Assembly (NCBI GenBank): GCA_029939535.1 | Contig: JAOZST010000036.1 | Span: forward strand, 1 to 26,637 | DNA length: 26,637 nucleotides | Direction: 5' to 3' | Origin: NBML01 sp029939535 | Lineage (GTDB): Bacteria > Desulfobacterota > Desulfobacteria > Desulfobacterales > Desulfobacteraceae | Made by a program: the position numbers and the translations under genes | Notes under the pieces: generated by a model | The model's input: the letters and a program-made list of their open reading frames with translations, nothing else | The model's database searches: none | Told to the model about the DNA's origin: nothing | Part shown: positions 7,507 to 16,070 of the stretch, piece by piece | Layout: every line of letters begins with the position of its first letter | Position numbering within the stretch: position 1 is the stretch's first letter

Positions 7507-7841
7507 ATCACACCTCCGGTATAGAGCATTACCATAAATGTCCTTATAATTGTTATTGTATAAAAAAATATTTTTTTACAAAGGCCGGGAATATAAGAAA
7601 TATTTTCCATTCACGTCAAGTAAANNNNNNNNNNNNNNNNNNNNNNNNNNNNNNNNNNNNNNNNNNNNNNNNNNNNNNNNNNNNNNNNNNNNNNNNNNNN
7701 NNNNNNNNNNNNNNNNNNNNNNNNAATAAACAGATTTGTATCATGTATTGCTTGATCCTTTCACCCGTTGTATTAAAGACCAGAAACACTAAAGGCCAGC
7801 AATACTATAGATTGAAAACAAACTATAACCGGGGACGGGGA
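7507..7841. other. Intergenic stretch containing an assembly gap
   Basis: This 335-bp stretch between the divergent polyferredoxin and LD-carboxypeptidase genes holds AT-rich sequence and a run of N at 7625-7724. Apart from the GGAGG site of the minus-strand gene, no clear promoter, RNA gene or ORF is visible in the readable bases. Confidence 0.8.
7625..7724. other. Scaffold gap of exactly 100 N
   Basis: A run of 100 unknown bases, the usual placeholder length for a gap of unknown size. The flanks (ending AAGTAAA and starting AATAAACAG) share no meaningful overlap, so real sequence may be missing here. Confidence 1.
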
Positions 7842-8732
7842 ATGGTAAATAATTTTCATTGTATAAAAAAAGGGGATACCATTGGGGTGGCAGCTCCCTC
7901 TGCCCGCTTTGATATGGAAAAACTGGATAGGGGTATTGCCTGTCTCAGGGACCTGGGCTTTGATGTCCACGTGCCCCAGGAGGTTTTTAAAAAAAAAAGA
8001 TACCTGGCCGGGGAAGATCAATCAAGGGCAAAGGTGGTTAATGACCTGTTTGCTGATCCCGACATAAAGGGAATTATTTCTGCCAGGGGAGGGTTTGGGG
8101 CCATGCGCATGCTGGATTTCCTGGATTGGAAACTGATCCAAAACAGCCCTAAATTATTCATGGGTTTTTCCGATGCCACTGCTTTGCTCACCGCAATAAT
8201 TCAAAGGACGGGATTCGGGGTGGTCCATGGGCCAAACCTAGTTTCCCTGGCAGAGGCAGATTCCCAAACTATCTCTTCCTTTTACCGGACCATAACCGGG
8301 ATTCCAGGTGATTTTTTTATTGACCAGGGACTTTGCCTCAGGTCGGGACAGGCCAGGGGGAAATTTATTGGCGGCAATATTTCCACCTTAACCCATTTGA
8401 CAGGGACCAGGTTTCAACCGGATTTCAGAGGAGCTGTTGTTTTTCTTGAAGATGTGGGAGAGCCAGCCTATAAGATTGATCGCATGTTGTCACAGATGAA
8501 GATGGCAAATTTGTTTCAGGGAATACAGGGAGTTATTTCAGGGTCTTTTGAGAATTGTGAAAACCAGGACTATCTTTCCCAGATTCTGTTGGAAATATTT
8601 GAAGAATATGGGGTGCCAATACTCATGGGATTGACCGCAGGCCATGGAAAAGTGAATCTTTCCCTGGCAATGGGGGGGGAGGTGGTGCTGGATGCCACAA
8701 ATTCAAGGCTTACATGGCAGATAGTTCAATGA
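7842..8732 (+). CDS. ldcA: LD-carboxypeptidase, peptidase family S66 (LdcA-like)
   Basis: The ATG at 7842 is preferred: it gives 296 residues, close to the family's usual 300, puts the conserved IKKGDTIGVAAPS at residues 8-20, and has GGGGA about 5 bp upstream. An ATG at 7743 would add 33 residues unlike the family. The Ser-Glu-His triad is visible as Ser110 (GFSDAT), Glu203 (FLEDVGE) and His268 (TAGHGK). S66 enzymes remove the terminal D-Ala from tetrapeptide muropeptides in the cytoplasm during peptidoglycan recycling. No signal peptide is present. The gene overlaps the following hydrolase gene, so the pair is co-translated. Some S66 members act on microcin or on other peptides, which cannot be excluded. 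Confidence 0.88.
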   Translation: MVNNFHCIKKGDTIGVAAPSARFDMEKLDRGIACLRDLGFDVHVPQEVFKKKRYLAGEDQSRAKVVNDLFADPDIKGIISARGGFGAMRMLDFLDWKLIQNSPKLFMGFSDATALLTAIIQRTGFGVVHGPNLVSLAEADSQTISSFYRTITGIPGDFFIDQGLCLRSGQARGKFIGGNISTLTHLTGTRFQPDFRGAVVFLEDVGEPAYKIDRMLSQMKMANLFQGIQGVISGSFENCENQDYLSQILLEIFEEYGVPILMGLTAGHGKVNLSLAMGGEVVLDATNSRLTWQIVQ

Positions 8733-9835
8733 ATTACAAAACCATATCCAGAATGATGGAAGCTGGTGTTCAGGATCTGGTATTCCCCGGTGCTGTACTT
8801 TTGTGTGCAAGGGGCCATGAAATTTTATACCATGAAGCCTTTGGAGTGGCAGATCTTGAAACCAGGGCAAACATCAAGAAGAATTCCATATTTGATCTGG
8901 CATCCCTGACCAAGCCTCTGGCCACTGCCATGGCCACTGCCGAACTTGTGAAAGCTGGAATGGTTTCCTTGAATACTCTGCTGGGTGATGTGATCCAGGA
9001 AGTCATGGACACGTCCAAGGCAGATATTTCCATTGACATGCTTCTGCGCCATACCTCGGGTCTTCCTGCTTACCATGAATTTTTTTGGTCCATGGAAAAA
9101 GAATATGGAATAAAAAAAAATAAACCCAGAGAAGATTGTAGTTCAAGGCAATTATTACGCAATTTGATCCTGGCAGAACCCCTTGTGGCTGCACCGGGAA
9201 ATCAACAGGTCTATAGTGATCTGGGATACATGTTCCTTTCCTGGGTGGTTGAGAATCTTTCCGGGCAAAGGCTTGACAGGTTTGTCCAGGACAGAATCTA
9301 TTCACCCCTGGGAATTTGTGATCTGTTTTTTATTGAGCTGGGGAAAGACCGTCAACTTGAAGTGAAAGAACGTCTGGTTTCAACCCAGACCTGTCCCTGG
9401 CGCAGGAAAACCCTGATTGGAGAAGTTGAGGATGACAATGCATGGGCTGCTGGCGGGATAGAAGGGCATGCAGGCCTTTTCGGGGATGCTTCCTCAATCC
9501 ACATTATCGGTCTTGAGATTCTTAATGCATTAAAAAAAAAATCTACAATCATATTGGACCCAAAAGTTATTGAGTCCTTTGTAAAAAAAGAACATGGCCG
9601 GGATATGGTGGCAGGGTTTGATACCCCGTCCAAATTTCATTCATCAGCTGGCAGAGTATTTTCTCGGAAAACCCTAGGTCACCTTGGATTTACCGGGACT
9701 TCTTTCTGGATTGACCCTGACTCCCAATTGATCGTTATCCTGTTGACCAATCGGGTTCATCCTTCCCGGGCTAACCAGAAAATAAAAAAATTCAGGCCAA
9801 GGATACATGAATTGGTATGTAGGACTTTTGGGTAA
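8714..9835 (+). CDS. Serine beta-lactamase-fold hydrolase (class C / PBP4-like family)
   Basis: The 373-residue protein has the beta-lactamase/DD-peptidase motifs: S64-L-T-K67 (SxxK), Y167-S-D (YxN-like), and an HLGFTGT segment near residue 310 that replaces the KTG triad, as in esterase- and amidase-type members. RHTSGLPAY (112-120) is also typical. No signal peptide is seen, so it likely acts in the cytoplasm. The ATG at 8714 has AAGG 5-6 bp upstream. An ATG at 8729 would give a 4-bp ATGA overlap with the LD-carboxypeptidase stop. The tight pairing with an LdcA-type enzyme suggests a muropeptide or D-amino-acid peptide substrate; true beta-lactam resistance is not implied. Confidence 0.85.
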   Translation: MADSSMNYKTISRMMEAGVQDLVFPGAVLLCARGHEILYHEAFGVADLETRANIKKNSIFDLASLTKPLATAMATAELVKAGMVSLNTLLGDVIQEVMDTSKADISIDMLLRHTSGLPAYHEFFWSMEKEYGIKKNKPREDCSSRQLLRNLILAEPLVAAPGNQQVYSDLGYMFLSWVVENLSGQRLDRFVQDRIYSPLGICDLFFIELGKDRQLEVKERLVSTQTCPWRRKTLIGEVEDDNAWAAGGIEGHAGLFGDASSIHIIGLEILNALKKKSTIILDPKVIESFVKKEHGRDMVAGFDTPSKFHSSAGRVFSRKTLGHLGFTGTSFWIDPDSQLIVILLTNRVHPSRANQKIKKFRPRIHELVCRTFG

Positions 9836-9856
9836 TTTAAAAGTATAAGAATTTGC

Positions 9857-9924
9857 ATTTAGCCCTTAGCCATTAGGCTTTAGCTAACAGCTAATGGCTA
9901 AAAGCTCGCGCAATAGCGCGCTAG
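9857..9924. repeat. Palindromic intergenic element upstream of mreB
   Basis: A perfect 10-bp inverted repeat (TAGCCATTAG at 9867-9876, CTAATGGCTA at 9891-9900) surrounds a 14-base loop that itself contains TTAGCTAACAGCTAA. Immediately after comes a second small inverted repeat (CGCGC-AATA-GCGCG) ending in the palindrome TAGCGCGCTA. The arrangement resembles a REP-like or miniature dispersed repeat, or an attenuator/terminator without a U-tract. Copies elsewhere in the genome cannot be checked here. Confidence 0.6.
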
Positions 9925-9970
9925 TTTATTATTTGTTTCAGACTTTTAGGCTTGTAAAAACCAATCATTT

Positions 9971-9997
9971 TTGTTAGCAAATATCTTTTGATATGAT
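9971..9997 (+). promoter_or_regulatory. Candidate sigma-70 promoter for the mre operon
   Basis: TTGTTA (9971-9976) and TATGAT (9992-9997) are separated by 15 bp, shorter than ideal, about 45 bp before the mreB ATG. The -10 box is good and the spacing weak. Confidence 0.35.
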
Positions 9998-10042
9998 ATT
10001 CAAAATTATATGAACATTAATATACTTCATGAAAGAGGTAAA

Positions 10043-11089
10043 ATGAACTTTATAACTGATTCTTTGCTTGGTGCCTTTTCCAACGACCTTGCCATTGATC
10101 TTGGAACTGCAAACACATTGGTTTATGTTAAGGGAAAAGGGATTGTATTGAGCGAACCTTCTGTGGTTGCTGTCAGAACCGACAATCGGTCTAAGAATAA
10201 GGTGTTGGCTGTGGGAGCAGAAGCAAAGAGGATGCTTGGCCGGACACCTGGAAATATTGTGGCCATCCGACCCATGAGGGATGGTGTAATAGCTGACTTT
10301 GAAGTCACAGAAGCCATGCTGAAGCATTTTATCCGGAAAGTTCATAATAATCGAAAAACTTTTGTTCGCCCAAGGATTATTATTGCAGTGCCCTCGGGTA
10401 TTACCCAGGTTGAAAAACGGGCAGTCAGTGAATCTGCAGAATCTGCCGGGGCCAGGGAGGTCTTTCTCATTGAGGAGCCCATGGCAGCAGCCATTGGCGC
10501 TGGGTTACCAATAACAGAACCCACCTGTAATATGGTTGTTGATATAGGCGGTGGAACCACAGAAGTAGCCGTTATTTCCCTTGCCGGTATTGTTTATACA
10601 AATTCATTACGGATTGCCGGGGATAAAATGGATGCTTCCATCAGCCAGCATATCAAGCGCAAGTACAATTTGCTCATTGGCGAGCGTACAGCAGAAATTA
10701 TAAAAACAACCATTGGAAATGCCTACCCAGATCTGGAAAATCTTGAGACCATTGAGGTCAAAGGCCGGGACCTTGTATCAGGGATTCCCAAGATTCTTGC
10801 CATTGATTCTGAAGAGGTTAGAGTAGCTATTTCAGAACAGATTGATGCCATAGTTGAAACAGTACGAATTGCCCTTGAGCAGACACCTCCGGAACTGGCA
10901 GCTGATATTGTTGATTCTGGTATTATTTTAACTGGAGGGGGTGCTCTCTTGAAAAATCTAGATAAACTGCTCAAGGAAAAAAGCGGGCTTCCCATCGTGG
11001 TTGCGGATGATCCCCTGTCAACTGTTGCCCTGGGATGTGGTAAGGCCCTTGACAGTATCGATATTTTAAAAGAAGTGGTTATTAACTGA
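10043..11089 (+). CDS. mreB: Rod shape-determining protein MreB (bacterial actin)
   Basis: MreB forms membrane-associated filaments that direct the elongation machinery. The ATG at 10043 gives 348 residues and follows an AGAGGT site. An in-frame ATG at 10010 would add 11 residues and lacks a site. Actin-fold motifs are present: phosphate-1 loop DLGTANT near residue 16, phosphate-2 DIGGGTTE from residue 167, and the adenosine loop TGGGA near 298. First gene of mreBCD-mrdA-rodA, 4 bp before mreC. Identification is certain. Confidence 0.98.
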   Translation: MNFITDSLLGAFSNDLAIDLGTANTLVYVKGKGIVLSEPSVVAVRTDNRSKNKVLAVGAEAKRMLGRTPGNIVAIRPMRDGVIADFEVTEAMLKHFIRKVHNNRKTFVRPRIIIAVPSGITQVEKRAVSESAESAGAREVFLIEEPMAAAIGAGLPITEPTCNMVVDIGGGTTEVAVISLAGIVYTNSLRIAGDKMDASISQHIKRKYNLLIGERTAEIIKTTIGNAYPDLENLETIEVKGRDLVSGIPKILAIDSEEVRVAISEQIDAIVETVRIALEQTPPELAADIVDSGIILTGGGALLKNLDKLLKEKSGLPIVVADDPLSTVALGCGKALDSIDILKEVVIN

Positions 11090-11093
11090 TTAA

Positions 11094-11909
11094 ATGTTTT
11101 CAAGGAAAATGTTTATTTTCATTGGTGTGGCCATGTTTATTGCGGTCAATTTTGTCGTAATTACAATGACCAGCAGAGAATCTCTTCCGGTCAGCGGTCT
11201 TGAGAGAGTAGCCATTTCTCTGACCTCTCCTTTTCAGCTCATGGTGGCAAAAACAATGAATTTTACAGAATCAGTCTGGAAAACCTATTTTATGACGGTT
11301 CTGGCTGCTAAGGAAAATGTTGAACTCAAGGTTCAATTGTCCAAGACCATGGAAATTAAAAATCGATATGAGGAGTTGGAACAGGAAAATTTTCGGCTTA
11401 AAAAATTTGTTAATTTCACAAATTCTGTTCCAGATACATATATAGCTGCCCAGGTAATTGCAAGGGATCCATCCCCCTGGTTTAAAACCATAACCATTGA
11501 CAAGGGTGAAAATGATGGTCTTTCTAAAGGGTCTCCTGTACTGGTTTCAGAAGGTATTGTGGGACAGATTATCAAGGTGTCTAAAAATTATTCCCAGGTT
11601 CTGCTGATAACAGACCGTAATTCAGCAGTGGACGCCCTGGTGCAAAATACACGGGTCAGGGGAATGGTAAAAGGCAATAATGAGAACAAATGCAGTTTTA
11701 TCTATGCCCTTAGAAAAGATGAAATAAAAGCCGGTGAAATGATTGTTTCATCAGGGCTTGATCAGGTCTTTCCCAAAGGCTTGAAAATTGGCAGGGTTTT
11801 AGATGTTAAAAATGTTCATTTTCAATTGTTTCAAGATATTATCCTGGAAACCAGTGTGGATTTTGATAAACTTGAAGACGTTCTTGTGTTTAAAAAAAAT
11901 GCTGAATAA
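11094..11909 (+). CDS. mreC: Rod shape-determining protein MreC
   Basis: The 271-residue protein has an N-terminal membrane anchor (residues about 6-25), a coiled coil (about 65-105, LKVQLSK...EELEQENFRLKKF), and the periplasmic double beta-barrel domain. Segments such as VIARDPSPWFKTITIDKG and GLSKGSPVL are typical of the family. MreC bridges MreB and PBP2 and activates PBP2/RodA. The ATG at 11094 lies 4 bp after the mreB stop with only a weak ribosome binding site, so translation is probably coupled to mreB. Confidence 0.95.
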   Translation: MFSRKMFIFIGVAMFIAVNFVVITMTSRESLPVSGLERVAISLTSPFQLMVAKTMNFTESVWKTYFMTVLAAKENVELKVQLSKTMEIKNRYEELEQENFRLKKFVNFTNSVPDTYIAAQVIARDPSPWFKTITIDKGENDGLSKGSPVLVSEGIVGQIIKVSKNYSQVLLITDRNSAVDALVQNTRVRGMVKGNNENKCSFIYALRKDEIKAGEMIVSSGLDQVFPKGLKIGRVLDVKNVHFQLFQDIILETSVDFDKLEDVLVFKKNAE

Positions 11910-11929
11910 TCCCATAGGATTTTAGCAGG

Positions 11930-12460
11930 ATGAATGTTCTGTATCTTGTCATTCTCACCCTGATGTTGATTCTGCTTCAAACCGTTGTGTTTCCATCTTT
12001 TTCCTGGTTTTCCCAGTGTTTTGATCTGGTAATAATGGATATTCTTTTTCTAAGTCTTTTATATTCCCATTATGCGGTAATTTTAGCCATTATTCTCCTG
12101 GGCATGATAATGGACAGCATTTCCGGGGCACCGTTTTTTTATCATGTTTTTTCCTATCTCTGGATTTATCTGATTGTACAATTATTTAAACAATTTGTTT
12201 TTCAGCGAAGTATAATATTTATCCAAATTATCAGCCTGATTTCTGTTTTCATCCAGCATGTACTGCTTCTTTTTTCCGTGTTTATCCAGCAGGGGAAATA
12301 TGCCATTGGGCAGATGGATTTCACGTTGATGGCCAAACAACTTTTTTGGGGTGGGATACTCATCCCTCCGGGTGTCTGGTTGATAAATATTCTGGGTCAG
12401 AACTGGATGTATATGGCCAAGATCCTGAAAAAACAATTTGTCCAGAAAAACAGGGGTTGA
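11930..12460 (+). CDS. mreD: Rod shape-determining protein MreD
   Basis: A very hydrophobic 176-residue protein with about five membrane segments. It contains the family-like turn GMIMDSISGAPFF. Its position between mreC and mrdA settles the call. An AGGATGAATG arrangement places the ribosome binding site very close to the start. The stop at 12458-12460 is one base from the proposed mrdA start. Confidence 0.92.
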   Translation: MNVLYLVILTLMLILLQTVVFPSFSWFSQCFDLVIMDILFLSLLYSHYAVILAIILLGMIMDSISGAPFFYHVFSYLWIYLIVQLFKQFVFQRSIIFIQIISLISVFIQHVLLLFSVFIQQGKYAIGQMDFTLMAKQLFWGGILIPPGVWLINILGQNWMYMAKILKKQFVQKNRG

Positions 12461-12461
12461 T

Positions 12462-14318
12462 GTGGGCGGTGTAAACAAAAACCCTGATCGGGAATGGATA
12501 AAACAGCGACTGATAGGGGCAAGCCTTTGTATTCTTATGGTTTTTACCATGTTATTCTTGCGGTTGATGTATCTTCAATTAATAAAGGGAGAGGAATACC
12601 GTCGCCTTTCTGAAACCAATTGTGTCAGGCTTAAAAGCATTAAATCTTCCCGGGGACTTATCTATGATCGGCATAAGAAACTCCTGGTGGAAAACCGTCC
12701 TTCCTTTGACCTGAAAATTGTGCTGGAAGATGCCCATCCCGTTGAGGAGACTGTTACAAGGGTTGCAAACCTTATTGGTGTCCCATGTAAAGATCTTTTT
12801 GAAAATATTTCAAAGGCAGGGAAAGCTGCTTTTTATAAACCCCTGACCTTGAAACGGGATATTTCAAGGGATCAGCTTGCAATTGTTGAAGCCCATAAAT
12901 TTGATCTGCCGGGAATCCTTATTGATATTGAACCCACCCGAAATTATATCTATGAAAAGACAGCTGCCCATCTTCTGGGATATCTGGGACAAATCAACAG
13001 GAAGGAACTTGAGAGCAGCAGGTATCCCCATGTAAGGTCAGGAGATTCCATAGGCCGGTATGGAATTGAAAAAAGTTTTGAGTCATATCTACAGGGAGAA
13101 AGAGGGGGACGTCAGGTAGAAGTGGATGTGAATGGAAGAGTGATCAAGGTTTTAAAGACTGTTGAACCTGTTTCAGGAAACGATTTGCATTTGACCCTTG
13201 ACCTTGAACTGCAGCAGACAGCGGAAAAAATGCTCGCGGGTCTGTGGGGGGCAGTGGTGGCTATTGACCCTTCCAATGGTGATGTCCTTGCCATGGCAAG
13301 TACTCCCAGTTTTGATCAGAATGACTTCATCGGTGGAATCAGCAGGAAAAAATGGAGGGCATTGATGGACAATCCTGGCCGGCCCATGACCAATAAAGCA
13401 ATTCAAGCGGAGTATCCGCCTGCATCCACCTATAAAATTGTTACCACCCTGGCTGCTTTGGAAGAAAAGGTGATTGACAGACACAGCTCTTCTTTTTGTC
13501 CGGGATTTTATAAGTTTGGAAACCGGAGATATCAATGCTGGAAGAAATCCGGACATGGGGAACTCAATGTGGTGGATGCATTGGCCCAGTCCTGTGATGT
13601 GTTTTATTACCAGGCAGGAGAAAAAACAGGAGTGGATAACCTTGCCCAATATGCCAGGGGATGCGGTCTTGGCAGACGCACGGGAATCAAGCTTGACCAT
13701 GAAAGGCCGGGGCTGATTCCAACATCGGTCTGGAAGAAAAAGCGTTTTAAAGAAGCATGGCAGGCAGGGGAGACCCTGTCCATTGCCATTGGGCAGGGGT
13801 TTGACCTGGTTACCCCCCTTCAGATGGCCAGTTTCATAGCTGCCGTGGGAAATAACGGAACCCTTTTCAGACCCAGGATTGTAAAGTCAATTGAAGATAG
13901 TAACGGAAAAATTGTAAAATTAATCGAACCTGAAATCACCGGAGGCCTCCCCGTAAGTAAGGAAAATCTTGGTCTGGTTCAAAAAGGGCTTTGGGAAGTG
14001 GTACAGGGAAAGCGGGGAACTGCAAAAAGAATTCGTATCAAGGGAATTGATATCGCCGGCAAGACAGGGACAGCCCAGGTATTCAGCCGGAAGGCCGGGG
14101 AAAAATTTGAGAATAAGAAGCTTGACAGAACCTTACAGGACCATGCCTGGTTTGTATGTTATGCACCTGCAGAAGCACCGGTAATTGCCATTAGTGTGAT
14201 CATTGAGCATGGAGAACATGGTTCCAGTACGGCAGCGCCCATTGCAGGCGCCCTGATAAAAAAATATCTTGAAAAATCAGAACCTGAACACCAAAATCTG
14301 AAAGTCGGCAATTCATGA
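12462..14318 (+). CDS. mrdA: Penicillin-binding protein 2 (peptidoglycan DD-transpeptidase)
   Basis: PBP2 cross-links peptidoglycan for lateral wall growth with RodA. I prefer the GTG at 12462, which has AGGGG five bases upstream (12452-12456) and starts just after the mreD stop, giving 618 residues. A TTG at 12438 would add eight residues with no site. Features from the GTG: membrane anchor about 15-40, pedestal domain from about 55, then the transpeptidase domain with S322-T-Y-K325, S377-C-D and K534-T-G-T. The CPGFYKFGNRRYQC...GHG loop typical of PBP2 is present. The gene ends 12 bp before rodA. Confidence 0.95.
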   Translation: MGGVNKNPDREWIKQRLIGASLCILMVFTMLFLRLMYLQLIKGEEYRRLSETNCVRLKSIKSSRGLIYDRHKKLLVENRPSFDLKIVLEDAHPVEETVTRVANLIGVPCKDLFENISKAGKAAFYKPLTLKRDISRDQLAIVEAHKFDLPGILIDIEPTRNYIYEKTAAHLLGYLGQINRKELESSRYPHVRSGDSIGRYGIEKSFESYLQGERGGRQVEVDVNGRVIKVLKTVEPVSGNDLHLTLDLELQQTAEKMLAGLWGAVVAIDPSNGDVLAMASTPSFDQNDFIGGISRKKWRALMDNPGRPMTNKAIQAEYPPASTYKIVTTLAALEEKVIDRHSSSFCPGFYKFGNRRYQCWKKSGHGELNVVDALAQSCDVFYYQAGEKTGVDNLAQYARGCGLGRRTGIKLDHERPGLIPTSVWKKKRFKEAWQAGETLSIAIGQGFDLVTPLQMASFIAAVGNNGTLFRPRIVKSIEDSNGKIVKLIEPEITGGLPVSKENLGLVQKGLWEVVQGKRGTAKRIRIKGIDIAGKTGTAQVFSRKAGEKFENKKLDRTLQDHAWFVCYAPAEAPVIAISVIIEHGEHGSSTAAPIAGALIKKYLEKSEPEHQNLKVGNS

Positions 14319-14330
14319 CAGGAGTTTTCC

Positions 14331-15440
14331 ATGTTTGACAGACGATTGATAGAAAATTTTGACTGGGGTTTTTTGATTGTTATCCTGTTGATCTGCTTCA
14401 GCGGCCTGGCCATTTTGTATTCTGCAGTCACTGCTGGATATGATGGAGCTGGTATCCATTACCTTTTTAAAAAACAGGGGATATGGATGGGGACTGGCTT
14501 TGGGATCATGATGGCATCCCTGGTTATTGATCTCAGAAATTTTGATAGATTGAACTTGTTGCTCTATTCAGCCTGTGTGGGGCTGTTGATTTCAACCTAT
14601 CTGTTTGGAGATATGGGCGGCGGTTCCCGTCGCTGGCTGGTTATCGGGTTTTTTCGTGTGCAGCCTTCCGAACTCATGAAGATCGCTTTGATTATCAGTC
14701 TGGCCTCAATGTACTCCAGTTCCGTAACCCAGGAGGGGCTTGGTTTCCGAAATCTTATCAAACCGGCAGCTTTATGTCTTATTCCCTTTGTTTTAATTGT
14801 TAATCAGCCAGACCTTGGAACCGGACTGTTGCTTTTGCTGATTGCAGGAACCATTACTCTTTTTGTGAAGGTTGAAAAAAAAGTTATTTTAACCCTGGCC
14901 GGAATTGGTATTTCTATTATTCCCCTGGTATGGTTTGTAGGGCTTAAAGAGTATCAGAAAATGAGAATACTCACATTTTTAGATCCGGACAGGGATCCGT
15001 TGGGGGCTGGATATCATATAATCCAGTCAAAAATCGCCATAGGATCTGGTATGTTAACAGGAAAAGGTTTCTTGCAGGGGACCCAGAACGCATTGTCATT
15101 TCTGCCGGAACAGCACACAGACTTTATTCTTTCCGTACTTGCCGAGGAATGGGGCTTAGCCGGTTGCGGGATTCTTTTGCTTCTTTACTTAATCCTTCTG
15201 TTCTGGGGATTGAATATTGCCTATAATTGCAGGATTATGTTTGGGTCCATTCTGGCCTTTGGAATTACTGCCATGATTTTCTGGCAGATTTTTATAAACA
15301 TCGGTATGGTCATGGGATTGATGCCAGTGGTTGGTGTTCCTTTGCCCCTTGTTTCCTATGGTGGGTCCTCTGTTGTCACAAATATGGTTGGGTTTGGGAT
15401 TCTTCTCAATATCAGTATGCGGAATTTTACCAAGACCTGA
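14331..15440 (+). CDS. rodA: SEDS peptidoglycan glycosyltransferase RodA
   Basis: The 369-residue polytopic protein (about ten membrane segments) polymerises lipid II as partner of PBP2. Characteristic segments are QPDLGTG (Asp161), DPLGAGYHIIQSKIAIGSG, PEQHTDFI with the catalytic-type Asp264, and PLPLVSYGGSS near the C-terminus. The AGGAG site before the ATG is clear. Last gene of the rod-shape operon; 198 bp separate it from the ATP synthase operon. Confidence 0.97.
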   Translation: MFDRRLIENFDWGFLIVILLICFSGLAILYSAVTAGYDGAGIHYLFKKQGIWMGTGFGIMMASLVIDLRNFDRLNLLLYSACVGLLISTYLFGDMGGGSRRWLVIGFFRVQPSELMKIALIISLASMYSSSVTQEGLGFRNLIKPAALCLIPFVLIVNQPDLGTGLLLLLIAGTITLFVKVEKKVILTLAGIGISIIPLVWFVGLKEYQKMRILTFLDPDRDPLGAGYHIIQSKIAIGSGMLTGKGFLQGTQNALSFLPEQHTDFILSVLAEEWGLAGCGILLLLYLILLFWGLNIAYNCRIMFGSILAFGITAMIFWQIFINIGMVMGLMPVVGVPLPLVSYGGSSVVTNMVGFGILLNISMRNFTKT

Positions 15441-15506
15441 TATCAACTAGTTGTAAAATAGCAATTCAGGCAGTTAAAGAATTATTATTTAATCCATTTT
15501 TCAATG

Positions 15507-15535
15507 TTGACAAATGATTGCCCGGATGTTACTCA
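15507..15535 (+). promoter_or_regulatory. Candidate promoter for the ATP synthase operon
   Basis: A perfect -35 box TTGACA (15507-15512) lies 17 bp before TACTCA (15530-15535), which is a poor -10. It sits in the intergenic stretch after rodA, about 105 bp before the first atp gene. The -35 is convincing; the -10 is not. Confidence 0.35.
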
Positions 15536-15558
15536 ATTCTCGGTTTACACTGAATTTA

Positions 15559-15582
15559 GACTGTTTTCGTAAAGAAACAGTC
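15559..15582 (+). other. 8-bp leader hairpin before the ATP synthase operon
   Basis: GACTGTTT (15559-15566) and AAACAGTC (15575-15582) form a perfect stem with an 8-base loop. No U-tract follows, so it is not a terminator. It would lie in the 5' leader if transcription starts near 15540. Confidence 0.55.
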
Positions 15583-15638
15583 AGTTGGATATAAGTGGTT
15601 GATTTTTTATGTAATTCTTAACTGGCGGAGGGAATTTT

Positions 15639-16070
15639 ATGATTACTGTGATTCCTGATATATCTCTGGTATATCAGATGATCAATTTTCTTGTTCTGCT
15701 TTTTGTGCTTAATCTGGTTCTATACAAACCAATTCGTAATGTTCTTCTGGAGAGAAAGGCAAAGGTTGGAGGCCTTGAAGATGATGTTGAAAAAGCGTCT
15801 GTCGATCTCATTACCCAGAAGGATTCCTACAACAATGGTTTAAAAGAAGCCAGAACTAAGGGTCTTAAGAAAAAAGAGGTCTTTATTGAAGAAGCATCAA
15901 AAGAAGAAAGGGAAATAATCGAACAGATTAACAGGAAAGCTCAGGCCAATCTAGCTGAAATTAAAAAGCAGGTATTGTCTGAAACAGAGCAGGCCCGTAA
16001 AAAGCTTGAGGGTGAGGTTGAAGCCTATGCCAAATCCATCGGCGAAAAAATTTTAGGGAGGGCCTGCTGA
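15639..16070 (+). CDS. atpF': ATP synthase Fo subunit b' (AtpF', atpF2-type)
   Basis: The 143-residue protein has one N-terminal membrane helix (about 9-30), the conserved YKPIRNVLLER junction, and a long charged coiled coil. It forms the peripheral stalk with the b subunit encoded next. A strong GGAGGG site precedes the ATG. Its TGA stop shares one base with the ATG of the next gene (TGATG), implying coupled translation. Confidence 0.93.
   Translation: MITVIPDISLVYQMINFLVLLFVLNLVLYKPIRNVLLERKAKVGGLEDDVEKASVDLITQKDSYNNGLKEARTKGLKKKEVFIEEASKEEREIIEQINRKAQANLAEIKKQVLSETEQARKKLEGEVEAYAKSIGEKILGRAC

Noticed and set aside
7743..7841. N-terminal extension of the LD-carboxypeptidase from an ATG at 7743
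   Set aside because: The extra 33 residues are unlike the S66 family and no ribosome binding site precedes that ATG, while the ATG at 7842 gives the family's usual length.
8714..9835. Beta-lactam resistance gene
   Set aside because: It lacks a signal peptide and a KTG triad, and is paired with a peptidoglycan-recycling-type enzyme; a beta-lactamase-fold hydrolase is all the sequence supports.
10010..10042. Upstream in-frame ATG for mreB
   Set aside because: It would add 11 non-conserved residues. The ATG at 10043 has an AGAGGT site and begins with a normal MreB N-terminus.
13173..13700. Long antisense reading frame opposite the PBP2 gene
   Set aside because: It lies wholly within the transpeptidase-coding sequence of mrdA, has no recognisable domain and is a codon-bias shadow. 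Similar antisense frames over atpD, rny and atpA were dropped for the same reason.
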